DNA of 33,027 nt from a virus (IMGVR_UViG_3300037042_005366:1-33027); one strand, 5' to 3'. Counted from the stretch's first letter, positions 13,464 through 23,108 are shown. Notes: generated by a model from the sequence alone, not told the origin. Program-made: numbers and translations.

Positions 13464-14620
13464 GGTACAATATATAAGTTTGTAATGTAAAATACTGCTT
13501 TAGCCCCCGGACTGTCAACTATTTCAAAATAAATAGTCTTGTCAACACTAAAATCTTCTACTTGGTGTAAAGGTACGCCACGGGGCTTGTCCGTCTTGAC
13601 TATATTAGTTGTCATTTCGAGGATTATGTCGTTCCCTCCCGGAGTGCTGCCGACCTTGAACTGATAAACATCGGCAGCCGAATCAACGGCGTGTTTTGCC
13701 GTTATCGTGTGCAGCATCCATCCGGCTTTTAATGTGATTGTCCCGGTGGACGTAATCTCTATTGATTGTGCTTCCATATCGTCATTGATTATTATTGTAG
13801 CCCCTCTGTCATCGGTTGAAAGCCCTAAAGTGTCCTGTTCTATCAAGTCCATTTTAAGAACGTCAAAATTAGTGTTCCCGCTTTCTTCTATATTGGCTTC
13901 TTTTGCTTTGTATCCAAGCCCGTTGACCATGAACGTAAAATGCCCAGCTGCAAGCTGTATTTTTTCAGCCAAAAATTTAGGTATCGGGTCTGTTTCGAGT
14001 ACGTTCCCACGGAAATATTGAAATTCGGTAAGTTGTTTCCTTGATTGGTTCATATATTCATCTTCCTCGACCGATGGTTTAGATTTCCTTAAAACCGCCT
14101 CAACGTAGAAAAATAAAATTATCCCTGTTGTGAAGTTAATTTGAAAGTTAGGGAAATTGGCAGGGTGGTCAGAGTTTGTATAGGTCAATTTTAAAGCGTT
14201 CCCGTCCAGTACTTCCGTTAACATACTGTCAGCCATTTGGTACTCGGACTTCCATATTGTTGATCCTTTTTGTGCAACGATCTGGAAAACACCAGCGTAA
14301 TCAGAATAATCAACAACGAACTCAAAATAATATCTATATTCCGAAACTTCCGCCCAAGAAGGTTCTACCGATTCCTTTAATACGGCAGTTATGCTCGACG
14401 TCCCATTCGTTCCTTTAACCGTAATTGTAGGTACAGTATTTGTTGATGAAACACATTGAGATGTTACTTTATCTGCCGTATCGAACCTTTGGATGTATTC
14501 ATTGATGATATGACTTCCATATTTTTCTTCGTAAGACCTCCGGTTCTCCCTTGTAGGTAAAGAGGAAGGTTCGTACTTTGCGAAATGTATCGCATTCGAT
14601 GCACTAAAGACCAAATCCAT
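13460..14620 (-). CDS. Distal tail structural protein, unknown family
   Basis: A 386-aa, mostly beta-strand protein with no signal, membrane segment or catalytic motif that I can see. The N-terminal part has RENRRSYEEKYG; the middle is rich in aromatic residues (SEYRYYFEFVVDYSDYAGVF). It overlaps the fibre gene by four bases and the 737-aa gene by 17. Position after tape measure and before the fibre suggests a baseplate or fibre-attachment component. The role is by context only. Confidence 0.6.
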   Translation of the reverse strand: MDLVFSASNAIHFAKYEPSSLPTRENRRSYEEKYGSHIINEYIQRFDTADKVTSQCVSSTNTVPTITVKGTNGTSSITAVLKESVEPSWAEVSEYRYYFEFVVDYSDYAGVFQIVAQKGSTIWKSEYQMADSMLTEVLDGNALKLTYTNSDHPANFPNFQINFTTGIILFFYVEAVLRKSKPSVEEDEYMNQSRKQLTEFQYFRGNVLETDPIPKFLAEKIQLAAGHFTFMVNGLGYKAKEANIEESGNTNFDVLKMDLIEQDTLGLSTDDRGATIIINDDMEAQSIEITSTGTITLKAGWMLHTITAKHAVDSAADVYQFKVGSTPGGNDIILEMTTNIVKTDKPRGVPLHQVEDFSVDKTIYFEIVDSPGAKAVFYITNLYIVP

Positions 14621-16817
14621 GTTTCTTGATTAATTCGATTTTTGCTTTGTTTTCGTCCAATTTATCTTCGAGCTTCATCATCCAACCACCCATTGAGTTC
14701 GACAATTTTACAATCTTGTTTTTGTTCGCCATAAATGTCGCATAATCCTCATCGTAAAAATCAACCTCAACGATCAACCTTATAGGGTCGAATTTAGGTG
14801 TCCCTATGCTCGCAATAGGAGCGGTTGCAGTTATGTTTATGTCTTGGTTTTCAATTATATTGACAGTCCCGTCCGTTGTTTCGAGGGTTGTAAGTTTGTC
14901 CGATTGTTGGTAAGTAAGCAATGAGTTTGCGGCTTTGTCAAGTCCCGTTGCGATTTTTTCTTTGTGCCTCAAAAGGATACGGGTAGGTGTAAAATAAAGG
15001 TTAAGCGATGAATCACCGAAAAGGCTCGAATTGTTCAGTATCTGCACGTTCTCGTCGGTTTCGGGTTTCCATTCATCACCGTCCGGTTGGGTTTTGATTA
15101 TAAACACATCACTGTCGCCCTGAACGTCCTCGCTTGCCTGCGCCCCCGTTCCTAAAACAGGCTTTTCAAGCTGCATGAACATACCTTTTGAATCGCCCCT
15201 TATATCGGATACAAGGTCGAGTTTCTGGTTGGATGGTATAACGGTAGTCCTTGAATTTTTTGTATTGTATTCGTACCTTCCGTTTATGCTTTCATAATCG
15301 AACTTATCGAACCCTGCCTCTATCTCGGCTATTGCAGATTCTATTATGACTTCTTCTTCGATTTCGTTTGGGTTTACCCTGTCCGATAAGTCCAAACCGA
15401 CCTCATCGGTCATAAAATATGAAGGTGGTTCGATCACAAGTTTGTCTATTCCATCAATGTTTTCTATCCCAAATTCGACATTGAACAAAACGCCTATCGA
15501 CCTGAAAAATTTCTCCGGCTCAACGGCTATCTGGTTGTTGATGTCCGAAATAGCCAATCCCCTCAACGATAAACCGCTTGTTATCAATGCCTGCACTTCT
15601 TGGTCAACTTCATTGAAAAAATCGGATTTTATCGGGTATTGGGTGTCGAATATAAGCTGTGCGCACCTTTCAAGGGCTTGACGGATAGGAATGCCCTCTA
15701 CCGTTGTAGCGGGTATATTTACCACCTTTTCGGTAACTTTCATAAACACCTGAAAAGTCCTTACAGAACCAGTGCCTGGGAAATTGCTCACATAAAAAAC
15801 AACGGATTGATTTTGCAAAACGTTTATTTCTATATTGTTCAATATCGCATAAGATGTTTGCGATGGGTTCTTGAAACTGAAGGTGCCTATTGCTGTTTCG
15901 TCCACAACTGTAACATCATCTGTATCGAGTATCGCTATATACAATGTACCACCAAGATTCCTTGATGTAGATTTTAAAGCAATCCCGAAACTTGATGTTT
16001 GTTCAAATATCAAACTCCTGTCGAATAAGGATTTTTTAAACACGCAATCATCGGTTGTTATTTTTTTTGGCAGCCCATGAGTGTTCACCGGATAAATCCC
16101 ACGGTTTACGACCGATTGTGTTTCGTTAAAATCGGTTTCCGTCAATGTCATTTTAGGGATGTAAATTTGCCCCTCATGTGGCCCGTAATCAAAAGGAGGC
16201 ACGGTAGAAATCATTGTGTTCCCTGTTTCCCCGTTTGTCCAGTTTGCCAAGTAATTATTGGATATTTCTGGGAAGTTTATGTTTTTCTTTAAAGCCGGAT
16301 AATCAATAATGTTATACCCGCCCAAACTTGTTGTCCTTGTTAGGTCAACTTTTATTTTTTTCCTTTTGTTGTATTTTGAAACTGTATCCGATTCTATGGC
16401 GTTTATCTCAACACCGTTAACCGACTTGACCCTCCTTGTTTTTAAGGTCATAAAATCAAGTGCAAAAGTACCCAATAATTGGTATTCCCAATCTTTGTCA
16501 AGGTACGATATTTCGAGTTTAGCCTCTGCAAAAATAATGTCTTCCTTGAAAAGCCCATTCTGCCATTCATCGTTCCCTAAATACGTCCCGTACAAAAGCC
16601 TGAACCCATCGTTTATGAACACGAGGCTTCCTATCTTGTAATCGGTTATGATCCCGCCTGTAAAAGATTGGAAAAACCCCAATCCCCTCTTTAACATAAT
16701 AGAGGAGTTGTTCCACCCTAACGGTGCGGATTTAAGTTCTGTCCGTCCATATTTGCTTATTATGACGAACCTGAACCGTTCCGGAGAACCACTGCCTATG
16801 TTATCAAACTCACCCAT
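14604..16817 (-). CDS. Large tail-tip/baseplate protein (tail-associated)
   Basis: A 737-aa protein directly after the tape-measure gene, which it overlaps by eight bases. The first 160 residues (FRFVIISKYGRTELKSAPLGWNNS..., YLDKDWEYQLLGTF) look like a beta-rich tail-tip domain; the C-terminal part (FDPIRLIVEVDFYDEDY, KIVKLSNSMGGWMM) is also beta-rich. In siphoviruses this position holds the distal tail and tail-associated (Dit/Tal) proteins that join the tube to the fibres. No lytic domain is visible. Sequence family not recognised, so the role is positional. Confidence 0.6.
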   Translation of the reverse strand: MGEFDNIGSGSPERFRFVIISKYGRTELKSAPLGWNNSSIMLKRGLGFFQSFTGGIITDYKIGSLVFINDGFRLLYGTYLGNDEWQNGLFKEDIIFAEAKLEISYLDKDWEYQLLGTFALDFMTLKTRRVKSVNGVEINAIESDTVSKYNKRKKIKVDLTRTTSLGGYNIIDYPALKKNINFPEISNNYLANWTNGETGNTMISTVPPFDYGPHEGQIYIPKMTLTETDFNETQSVVNRGIYPVNTHGLPKKITTDDCVFKKSLFDRSLIFEQTSSFGIALKSTSRNLGGTLYIAILDTDDVTVVDETAIGTFSFKNPSQTSYAILNNIEINVLQNQSVVFYVSNFPGTGSVRTFQVFMKVTEKVVNIPATTVEGIPIRQALERCAQLIFDTQYPIKSDFFNEVDQEVQALITSGLSLRGLAISDINNQIAVEPEKFFRSIGVLFNVEFGIENIDGIDKLVIEPPSYFMTDEVGLDLSDRVNPNEIEEEVIIESAIAEIEAGFDKFDYESINGRYEYNTKNSRTTVIPSNQKLDLVSDIRGDSKGMFMQLEKPVLGTGAQASEDVQGDSDVFIIKTQPDGDEWKPETDENVQILNNSSLFGDSSLNLYFTPTRILLRHKEKIATGLDKAANSLLTYQQSDKLTTLETTDGTVNIIENQDINITATAPIASIGTPKFDPIRLIVEVDFYDEDYATFMANKNKIVKLSNSMGGWMMKLEDKLDENKAKIELIKKHGFGL

Positions 16818-19272
16818 TCATCAATTGTTCAACGTACATAACTGTCCGATTGTCCCTTTTGCTGCCTATCACCCTATTAGATTTATCGAACACAAAAGTC
16901 GGTTTGCTCCTAATAGTTTGTGCAATCATTTTATTTCCGTTGTTTATATCATTTCTTAACTCCGAAATCCCTTTTATGTCCGTGTTTATGCTCATTGAGC
17001 TTTGTGCAAGTTTCCGAAGCTCTGGGTTCGAGTAAACCCTTGCACCTTTCATTCCCGTGAAAATCGTAGGTTTTTTCGTTATTGTAACTTTGCCGTCTTT
17101 TTCAACTGCTTCGATCCCTGCCCCAGGTTCGGAGGTTTCAAAAGTGTCCGGCGTGTTGAATTTACCACCCGTTCCTAATTTGAATTTTTTGGCTTTTTTA
17201 AACAGCCCAATAATACCGACAAATTGAGCTATTGCCATCAAGATAAAAGGAATATTAAAAGGCGGTGGATAAGCTGCTGCTGCCCTTGCCTGCGCTTCTG
17301 CACTTTTGGAGGTGATGATCCCCATTGAAATCCCCATTTGCTTTAAAGCCTCTATCCGCTGCGCTGCTGTCGCCAATTTACCAATAGTTGATTCCTGCCC
17401 TAAAATTGCACGTATTGAATCGGCAGAGGATTGCCTTATTTCGACCCTGCGCCTTTCGATGTCGGCCTCATCCAGTAAACGCTGTTCGGAAGCGTCAGCA
17501 CGTCTTTTATCGTCTGCTGTTTCTCTATCTGCTATTTCATCGAGTTTTGCCGTGGCTTTGTCCACACCATCGTCATCATCAATAGTATCCATCTTCCCAT
17601 TTCTGCGTTCATATTCGGCATCCCATAAAGCAGCCAAAGCCAGTATTTTTTCCTGTTCTGAAAGCAGGGCAAACTCTTTGCTCTTTTTTATTGATTCGAC
17701 TTCGTTGTTGTAAATTTCATCATCGGACAAAAGTCCCATCTTCTTTTTAAATTCAAAAAGAGCTTTTGCGGAATCTTCTTGTTCCTTTAATTTATCTTCA
17801 TTTATTTTTTTTGTTTCATTGTTGGTTTTTTTAGCTTCTTCAATCTCTTTTTTTGAATTTTCTTCTTTTATGCGCCTAAGTCTTAAATTCAACAAAATAG
17901 CTTTATCACCTAATTTTATTGATTCATCGTTAAGGTTATTTAATTGATCTGTTTGTTCTGTTGTTATCTTTCCTGTTTTGTTTATTTCTTCAAGTGTTTT
18001 TATTAAATTCAGATTTGCATTTTGCCGGTTTTTGTTGTTTTCGATTTCTTTTGCCGTTATTTGTTCATCGGTAGCCCCTCTCTCCTTCATTATATCGAGT
18101 GCAAATTCATCCCATTCTGAATTGTTTTTTTTAAGTTTTAATTTTAATTCAAGTTCCTTGTTGTATTTTTTTAATTTTTCACTTGTTCCACCAATTGCCG
18201 AACTTAATTTATCCCAATTGGCGACCAATAACCCAATACCTACTATTATCGCACCTATACCAGTGGAAAGCAAAGCAACTTTAAAAGCTTTTGTAGCCCC
18301 AGTGGAAGTACCTACGGCTGTTGTGTAAATAGCTTGCGCCCCTGCAAGCACTTTTGTTTTTACGGCATTTACCGTCATCATTAATCCGCTTTCACGTTGC
18401 AAAGCATTTCCTATTTCCTGAACTCCCGTCAGGATACTTTGTATTGCAACCATCTTTTGAATCCCACGGGTTACGTTTTCGTTTTCTGATCCAAATAATT
18501 GAGTTGCTCCCTCTGCGACTTGTGCAGCAGAACCGATGGCAGTAAAAGAACTGACCATCATGTCTATATATTTCGTGTCAGAACCTAAAAGCTTCAGTTC
18601 TTGCCTGATATCCGACATTGCATCGGTAATCTCTCCACCTCGTTGTGCAAGTTTTTTGAAGGATTCTGTATTTTCTTCCCCCCTTAACTTCATTTGACCA
18701 AGTTGTAGGGTTATACCTTTCAATTCAGCCAATAAAGATTTTCCTGCAACTTCATAATCACCAACACTCCTGAAATTGCGTTTTATTTGTGCATCGCTTT
18801 CTTTTAATTCGATTGTGTTCTTGGCTATTTCAGCTGTTAATGCAGCGTGTTTTGCCTTGCCTTCATCTGTTGTTTTGTCAAGTTTCCTCCTTATGGCTAC
18901 AAGCGCATCTGTCTTTTTTATCAAATCATCTTCCGATTTGACTTCCTTACTCATAGCTGTTTGTAACTCTAATTCTTTTAATGTTTGTTTTTCAATTGCT
19001 TGTAAAGCTTTTTGTCTCTGTTTGTCAAGTTCTGCTGCTGCTTTTTGGGCTTCTTTTTCAGAGACATATAATTTTTCAGTAGTGGAATTTAATTGTTCCT
19101 CCGCCTTTTTTAGTTCCTCAGTAGTTTTTTTGCTTTTGTTTAATTCCTGATTGCTTTGTCCAAGTTGAGTGGCCATCTCGGAATACGAGTTTCCAAGTTT
19201 AATTATTTCACCGTTCAACCTTTCGATCTCATCGCTGATCTGCTTTACCAATTTTTCGTTAAGTTCTGCCAT
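16810..19272 (-). CDS. Tape-measure protein
   Basis: An 820-aa protein. Residues 1-165 are a long coiled coil (NQELNKSKKTTEELKKAEEQ and onward). A membrane-like segment lies at about 331-352 (KVALLSTGIGAIIVGIGLLVA), another charged helical block at about 380-640, and a second hydrophobic stretch near 680-705 (AYPPPFNIPFILMAIAQFVG). The end (GTGGKFNTPDTF..., GMKGARVYSNPELRKLA) is typical for tape-measure proteins of Bacteroidota phages. It sets tail length and helps DNA cross the membrane. At roughly 0.15 nm per residue it would give a tail of about 120 nm. The gene order (tube, small genes, tape measure) agrees. Confidence 0.9.
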   Translation of the reverse strand: MAELNEKLVKQISDEIERLNGEIIKLGNSYSEMATQLGQSNQELNKSKKTTEELKKAEEQLNSTTEKLYVSEKEAQKAAAELDKQRQKALQAIEKQTLKELELQTAMSKEVKSEDDLIKKTDALVAIRRKLDKTTDEGKAKHAALTAEIAKNTIELKESDAQIKRNFRSVGDYEVAGKSLLAELKGITLQLGQMKLRGEENTESFKKLAQRGGEITDAMSDIRQELKLLGSDTKYIDMMVSSFTAIGSAAQVAEGATQLFGSENENVTRGIQKMVAIQSILTGVQEIGNALQRESGLMMTVNAVKTKVLAGAQAIYTTAVGTSTGATKAFKVALLSTGIGAIIVGIGLLVANWDKLSSAIGGTSEKLKKYNKELELKLKLKKNNSEWDEFALDIMKERGATDEQITAKEIENNKNRQNANLNLIKTLEEINKTGKITTEQTDQLNNLNDESIKLGDKAILLNLRLRRIKEENSKKEIEEAKKTNNETKKINEDKLKEQEDSAKALFEFKKKMGLLSDDEIYNNEVESIKKSKEFALLSEQEKILALAALWDAEYERRNGKMDTIDDDDGVDKATAKLDEIADRETADDKRRADASEQRLLDEADIERRRVEIRQSSADSIRAILGQESTIGKLATAAQRIEALKQMGISMGIITSKSAEAQARAAAAYPPPFNIPFILMAIAQFVGIIGLFKKAKKFKLGTGGKFNTPDTFETSEPGAGIEAVEKDGKVTITKKPTIFTGMKGARVYSNPELRKLAQSSMSINTDIKGISELRNDINNGNKMIAQTIRSKPTFVFDKSNRVIGSKRDNRTVMYVEQLMNG

Positions 19273-19852
19273 ACTTCAATGCCATATCTTTTAAGTGAAA
19301 AAATCCGCTAAGCTTCATATCGTAATCTATTTTTTGATAGCCCAAAGTCCTGAAAACATAAATCACGATTTCGGAAAACGTCATGCCGGAAACTTCCTTT
19401 TTTATTGCTTTGAACCGCTCTGTATATTTGTCGATCCTCCGGTTGATTTCCCTTTGTATTTTTTCGATGTCATCTAAACTTTCAACCTCAATGGTGAATT
19501 TTGATTTTAACCTTTCCTTTGCCGATTCCAATATATTTTCAATCCTTTCATCTTTTTTTATCTTTGCGCCCGTTTCGGCTTCTATGACCGAAATTTGGAT
19601 TTTGTGCAAAAACAAAGTAGTGAACAGATAAAGGTAAACCATCAATTCTTGAATCTTGAACTCCGAATCCAAAGCCTCTGCTTTTTTCTCGTTTTCTTCG
19701 TTTCCTTCGTTGTTCAATGTTCTGAAAACAAACTCACCAAGTCCGGCTATGTTCGATTTGTTCACGCCATGTTTTTTCATTCCGGAAAAATCCCCGGTAT
19801 TTGAGAAGTAATCCCATTCGCCTACCGTTACTTTATGAATTAACCGTTCCAT
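19259..19852 (-). CDS. Tail-assembly-chaperone-position protein
   Basis: A 197-aa helical protein with no signal or membrane segment; charged, with a long helix at about 85-150 (KDERIENILESAKERLKSKF...). It lies directly upstream of the tape-measure gene, which it overlaps by 14 bases, and downstream of a 146-aa gene it overlaps by 13. This is where tail assembly chaperones are usually encoded. No slippery sequence or frameshifted partner was looked for in detail. The assignment is positional. Confidence 0.55.
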   Translation of the reverse strand: MERLIHKVTVGEWDYFSNTGDFSGMKKHGVNKSNIAGLGEFVFRTLNNEGNEENEKKAEALDSEFKIQELMVYLYLFTTLFLHKIQISVIEAETGAKIKKDERIENILESAKERLKSKFTIEVESLDDIEKIQREINRRIDKYTERFKAIKKEVSGMTFSEIVIYVFRTLGYQKIDYDMKLSGFFHLKDMALKYGRT

Positions 19853-20280
19853 ACTTTCTCTTTATATATATTGAACAAGTGCTTGCTTGCCTCGATCTCT
19901 GCTTCATCAAAATTAGAGGGTGCTGTCCCGAATATATCCCCATAATTTTCTTCAAGGAAAGGTGTTTTGAAATCAAAACTACCTATAAAATAAATTCCTG
20001 CATTCTCATCAGTTTCAAGGAACATTTCTTTTTCAAAATCCCCATTAAGTTTTAAATTTGGTTTCCTTTTGCCTGTTCGTTTAGCATACGGGAAAGAAAG
20101 CAACGGAGACCCTGTACTCTTGTGTACCAACGCTTCACCTTTTGAATCCGTTGAAGACATCATTTGTTTCCTGTTCAGTTCAACGAGCAATTTTTCGCTT
20201 GCCTGAACGGCCATCGCTTGATAGAGTTTCAAATTTGCATTGAAATTTTTGGCACGTTCCGCTAAAGCAAGTATATCCAT
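19840..20280 (-). CDS. Small tail-assembly protein, unknown family
   Basis: A 146-aa protein. It has an N-terminal helix (LALAERAKNFNANLKLY) and a basic middle (FPYAKRTGKRKPNLKLNG) followed by aromatic-rich beta segments (GIYFIGSFDFKTPFLEENYG). It follows a strong hairpin (20324-20357) downstream of a 57-aa gene. The position between tail tube and tape measure suggests a tail-assembly role, perhaps a chaperone partner of the 197-aa protein. Confidence 0.55.
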   Translation of the reverse strand: MDILALAERAKNFNANLKLYQAMAVQASEKLLVELNRKQMMSSTDSKGEALVHKSTGSPLLSFPYAKRTGKRKPNLKLNGDFEKEMFLETDENAGIYFIGSFDFKTPFLEENYGDIFGTAPSNFDEAEIEASKHLFNIYKEKVWNG

Positions 20281-20323
20281 TGCTGAAAATTTGATGGTTT
20301 ATAAACAATTCCCTTTAACCAAA

Positions 20324-20357
20324 GCTGTGAGCTTCCAATTATGGAAGCTCCAACAGC
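20324..20357. other. Strong imperfect hairpin between tail genes
   Basis: GAGCTTCCA (20329-20337) and TGGAAGCTC (20342-20350) form a nine-bp stem with a four-base ATTA loop; GCTGT (20324-20328) and ACAGC (20353-20357) add five more pairs after a two-base bulge. There is no T run on either strand, so it is unlikely to be an ordinary terminator. It may protect or separate the abundant tail-tube message from the tape-measure part of the late transcript. Confidence 0.6.
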
Positions 20358-20365
20358 CTTATTGG

Positions 20366-20539
20366 TTATTTTGACGGCTTTGCCTTTTCAGGTAACTTGC
20401 CGCCAATCTTTACGTATCGCTCCTCTACAGTCAAAGGATCGTTTGGGTGATCCATTTTGTGTAGTTTTGCGAATTTCTCAAAAGGCAATTTTGCCATGAT
20501 AGGGTTCACGTCTATTTTATCGTTCACGTCCTTTCTCAT
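20366..20539 (-). CDS. Small basic tail-region protein, 57 aa, with strong ribosome-binding site
   Basis: ATG at 20539 and TAA at 20366-20368 give 57 residues (MRKDVNDKIDVNPIMAKLPFEKF..., ending EKAKPSK). A perfect Shine-Dalgarno AAAGGAGGT lies seven bases before the ATG and overlaps the stop codon of the tail-tube gene. Most starts in this window show no such site. The protein is small, soluble and basic; it may be a tail-assembly factor made at high level. No family recognised. Confidence 0.65.
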   Translation of the reverse strand: MRKDVNDKIDVNPIMAKLPFEKFAKLHKMDHPNDPLTVEERYVKIGGKLPEKAKPSK

Positions 20540-20550
20540 AGATACCTCCT

Positions 20551-21450
20551 TTAAGCTACCGTTTCTTTGATTACGTTGCTCAAGTAAGTTACATAGGTTG
20601 CATCATCATCACTGACTTGCATCCTATAATATTGCCCCGAACTCAAAGCTGCCGGGGTTGCGTTCTTTATCAAAACGTTGTAACTTCCAAGCCCGTTGTC
20701 AACGATTGAAGTAACCGTTACTGGTGCGGGAGTTCCGTCCGATTCAAGTATTTCAAAATCGGCAGCAGCCAATCCTGTCATTCCAAGCCCTGTGCTTCGT
20801 TTTGTTACTTTGTACACAGTTGTAAAAGTACCCGGAACATAAGCGGTAGTAATTTCAAGGTTCAATCCAACGGGTACAAAATCGACCAAATCTCCGAACG
20901 TGTAGCTCGGAGAAGAATAGACCACGTTATTGTTCATAAATTCTTCTGGATTCCTAAAGAACAGATGCATTGCAAACTGCAATTGTCCGTTGTCCGAAGG
21001 AGGAAGCCCGTATTTGAACGCTACTTTTGCCCTGAACCCTTTGTTCACGTTCAACGATTTTTTGGTTGCCATTTGTTTTCCTTCATCCGTGTACAATAAC
21101 ACATCGTATAATCTTCCTTCCAAAGAAGAAAGTGTCTGGTAATCACAGGCACTTACGTCCAAGTATACCAAAGCCGATGGGATTGGTTTCCCGAAAGTGT
21201 CTTTGTAACCCAAACCTGATGTTTCAATGTTTACATCGTCTGTTGTGTTTTCAAAAGAGAGTACCGGGAATACCATAGAATTTCTGCTCGCAGTCGTTAC
21301 AGAGGCTATTCCGGTATGGTGTGTAGAGATGGAAGTTAACGTAACATCGGTAAAAGTAGTCCCTTTGTTCGTTAACATTATCCCTTTTATTTTTCCAAGT
21401 TTGCATATCACATCAGATAGGCCTTGGAAATATGGAGTTTCACATTTCAT
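20551..21450 (-). CDS. Major tail (tube) protein with C-terminal Ig-like domain
   Basis: A 299-aa protein. Residues 1-200 (MKCETPYFQGLSDVICKLGK..., TSGLGYKDTFGKPIPSALVY, AMHLFFRNPEEFM) are beta-rich, as expected for a tail-tube subunit. The last 95 residues, from LEITTAYVPGTFTTVYKVTK, have the spaced hydrophobic and G-x-Y/N strand pattern of an Ig-like domain that would decorate the tail surface. Position (neck genes upstream, small assembly genes and tape measure downstream) supports the call. The exact family was not verified. Confidence 0.7.
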   Translation of the reverse strand: MKCETPYFQGLSDVICKLGKIKGIMLTNKGTTFTDVTLTSISTHHTGIASVTTASRNSMVFPVLSFENTTDDVNIETSGLGYKDTFGKPIPSALVYLDVSACDYQTLSSLEGRLYDVLLYTDEGKQMATKKSLNVNKGFRAKVAFKYGLPPSDNGQLQFAMHLFFRNPEEFMNNNVVYSSPSYTFGDLVDFVPVGLNLEITTAYVPGTFTTVYKVTKRSTGLGMTGLAAADFEILESDGTPAPVTVTSIVDNGLGSYNVLIKNATPAALSSGQYYRMQVSDDDATYVTYLSNVIKETVA

Positions 21451-21462
21451 TTCATTATTTTT

Positions 21463-21981
21463 TTAAGTTGTACAATTTTGTCTGTATTCTATTTCAGTGT
21501 CGAACCTTACTAAGTAGTATGGTTCCATATTGTCTGTTTCTTTTATGAACCCGAATCTTTTAAAAGCATTTTCTGGATCAATATCTTTAAGTTCAAAAGA
21601 ATAATCATCTAAGATTTTTAGAACGTCCCGGTGCAAATATTCCACTGCCCGCTCTGCAATAGTTGGATAGAGTATGTCAAGATTTACTGAAAAATAAATT
21701 TCTACCTTTGTTCTTAACAAATCACTTGCAATTACTTCGATTTTAGATTCAGCTAAGAAAAAACTATGCCCGTCAATGTTCCTGTTTTGCAGTACTTCGT
21801 AATATTTTACGCCACTTGGCAATTGCAGTTCAGGGACATCAATTACCCTTCCTTCTTTATCTTTCCTTTTTGTTATAAATGCACGACCATAAGAAACATA
21901 TGTATTCCCGGTTATACCAGTGAATAATTTGGATTGAAACCGTGTTTTAACGATGTCGATCTTTGCATCCAGTCCTATCAT
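21463..21981 (-). CDS. Tail-completion / tail-terminator-like protein
   Basis: A 172-aa protein beginning MIGLDAKIDIVKTRFQSKLF. The C-terminal half (YFSVNLDILYPTIAERAVEYLHRDVLKIL... YYLVRFDTEIEYRQNC) looks like a small alpha-beta neck protein. It sits just before the tail-tube gene, where terminator or completion proteins that cap the tail are encoded, and overlaps the upstream neck gene by four bases. The role is inferred from place and size. Confidence 0.55.
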   Translation of the reverse strand: MIGLDAKIDIVKTRFQSKLFTGITGNTYVSYGRAFITKRKDKEGRVIDVPELQLPSGVKYYEVLQNRNIDGHSFFLAESKIEVIASDLLRTKVEIYFSVNLDILYPTIAERAVEYLHRDVLKILDDYSFELKDIDPENAFKRFGFIKETDNMEPYYLVRFDTEIEYRQNCTT

Positions 21982-23108
21982 ATTACCCCCCTTCTTACTT
22001 TGAAACCAGAAGGCGAATGAAGGAATTTATCGAATGTCCGGTTTATGGCTTCGATTGATTCTTTTTTTATCCTTTCATACTTACGGGCGACCGTCCCCAT
22101 ATCCAATGACATGATTTCAGTCGGGAGCATTGCGTTCGATGTTATGTTCCGTTCCTCTAAAGAAGATTGAGCGTTGGCGTTGTAATAAGCCATCCTTAGA
22201 AAGTCATATTCAAATTGTGTTTGAATGAATTTAGCAAAGTCGATTTTGTTGTTCGTTAAATAAACATCCGAATCCAGATAGGCACTTACGTTGAAGTTAA
22301 GCCCGTTACCTATTGATGATTCAGAATATTCGGCATCCTGTGGGGACGCCCCGATCCCGTTGACCGGATAACAAACAAACCCATCGTACCTCAAAGGATC
22401 ATTAAAAGCGTTTTCACTCAATACGGTTTGTGAAGGAAAAACAAACAGGAACCTTCCTTTGCCAGAAATGGTATATCCAACATCCTCGAATTCCAATAGT
22501 CCGTTATTGGGATTTAAAGTAATTGTAGTAATAACAGTTTCTTGATTTACTACAGTTACCGTAACAGGATTGGTTGTAACTGCCTGTAAGGACATTTGAT
22601 TGATCCGTATCTTTATATAATCACTCCCTTTTGGTTCAAATGCCCAACCGGAATAGTCATTTGATAAAGATACGGATGTTTTGCCAACATTATAAATGTA
22701 TTGGTTTTCGATCAGTTTACGATCTAACTTTAATGCAGAACGGTAATTGTCCTCAACGCCCCAAATAAAAGCCCTCAACCTTAACGAATCAATCGTTGTT
22801 TCGAGCCAATAAGTTGTGGAGACACCGGGAACTTTATTTAAATTCGTTCCAAGTAAAGACAAATAAATCTTACTGTTATAGGAAACAACATCTGAACGCT
22901 TACGGCTTGTATCAAATTTAGAGTATGTAATTATTGAACTCCATGCCGTAAATGTAAAACTCTTGCTCGGTATAATACTGAATATATTATCGAGCGTTAC
23001 CAACGGATGTACACCCCTGTTCCAGTACAAGCCGGATTCAGGAGTGTCCGTTAATTGAGTATCCAATGATGTTGTCGAAGTAAAATCTTCTGCAAAAGTC
23101 AGTATCAT
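21978..23108 (-). CDS. Neck-region structural protein with CBM5/12-like segment
   Basis: A 376-aa protein. Within residues about 70-106 lies VVSYNSKIYLSLLGTNLNKVPG then STTYW, which resembles the 'v.YnGk.Y.s...nN.n..Pg....W' pattern of CBM5/12-type chitin- or glycan-binding modules often found on phage virions. The C-terminal 120 residues are helical and charged (FIQTQFEYDFLRMAYYNANAQSS, RKYERIKKES). Genes on both sides overlap by four bases. Placed between capsid and tail-tube genes, it may be a head-tail connector carrying a surface-exposed binding module. Confidence 0.6.
   Translation of the reverse strand: MILTFAEDFTSTTSLDTQLTDTPESGLYWNRGVHPLVTLDNIFSIIPSKSFTFTAWSSIITYSKFDTSRKRSDVVSYNSKIYLSLLGTNLNKVPGVSTTYWLETTIDSLRLRAFIWGVEDNYRSALKLDRKLIENQYIYNVGKTSVSLSNDYSGWAFEPKGSDYIKIRINQMSLQAVTTNPVTVTVVNQETVITTITLNPNNGLLEFEDVGYTISGKGRFLFVFPSQTVLSENAFNDPLRYDGFVCYPVNGIGASPQDAEYSESSIGNGLNFNVSAYLDSDVYLTNNKIDFAKFIQTQFEYDFLRMAYYNANAQSSLEERNITSNAMLPTEIMSLDMGTVARKYERIKKESIEAINRTFDKFLHSPSGFKVRRGVI

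Noticed and set aside
17306-19150. Long + strand Ser/Phe-rich frames antisense to the tape-measure gene
   Set aside because: Composition is that expected from the complement of Lys/Glu/Ala codons; no supporting signals.
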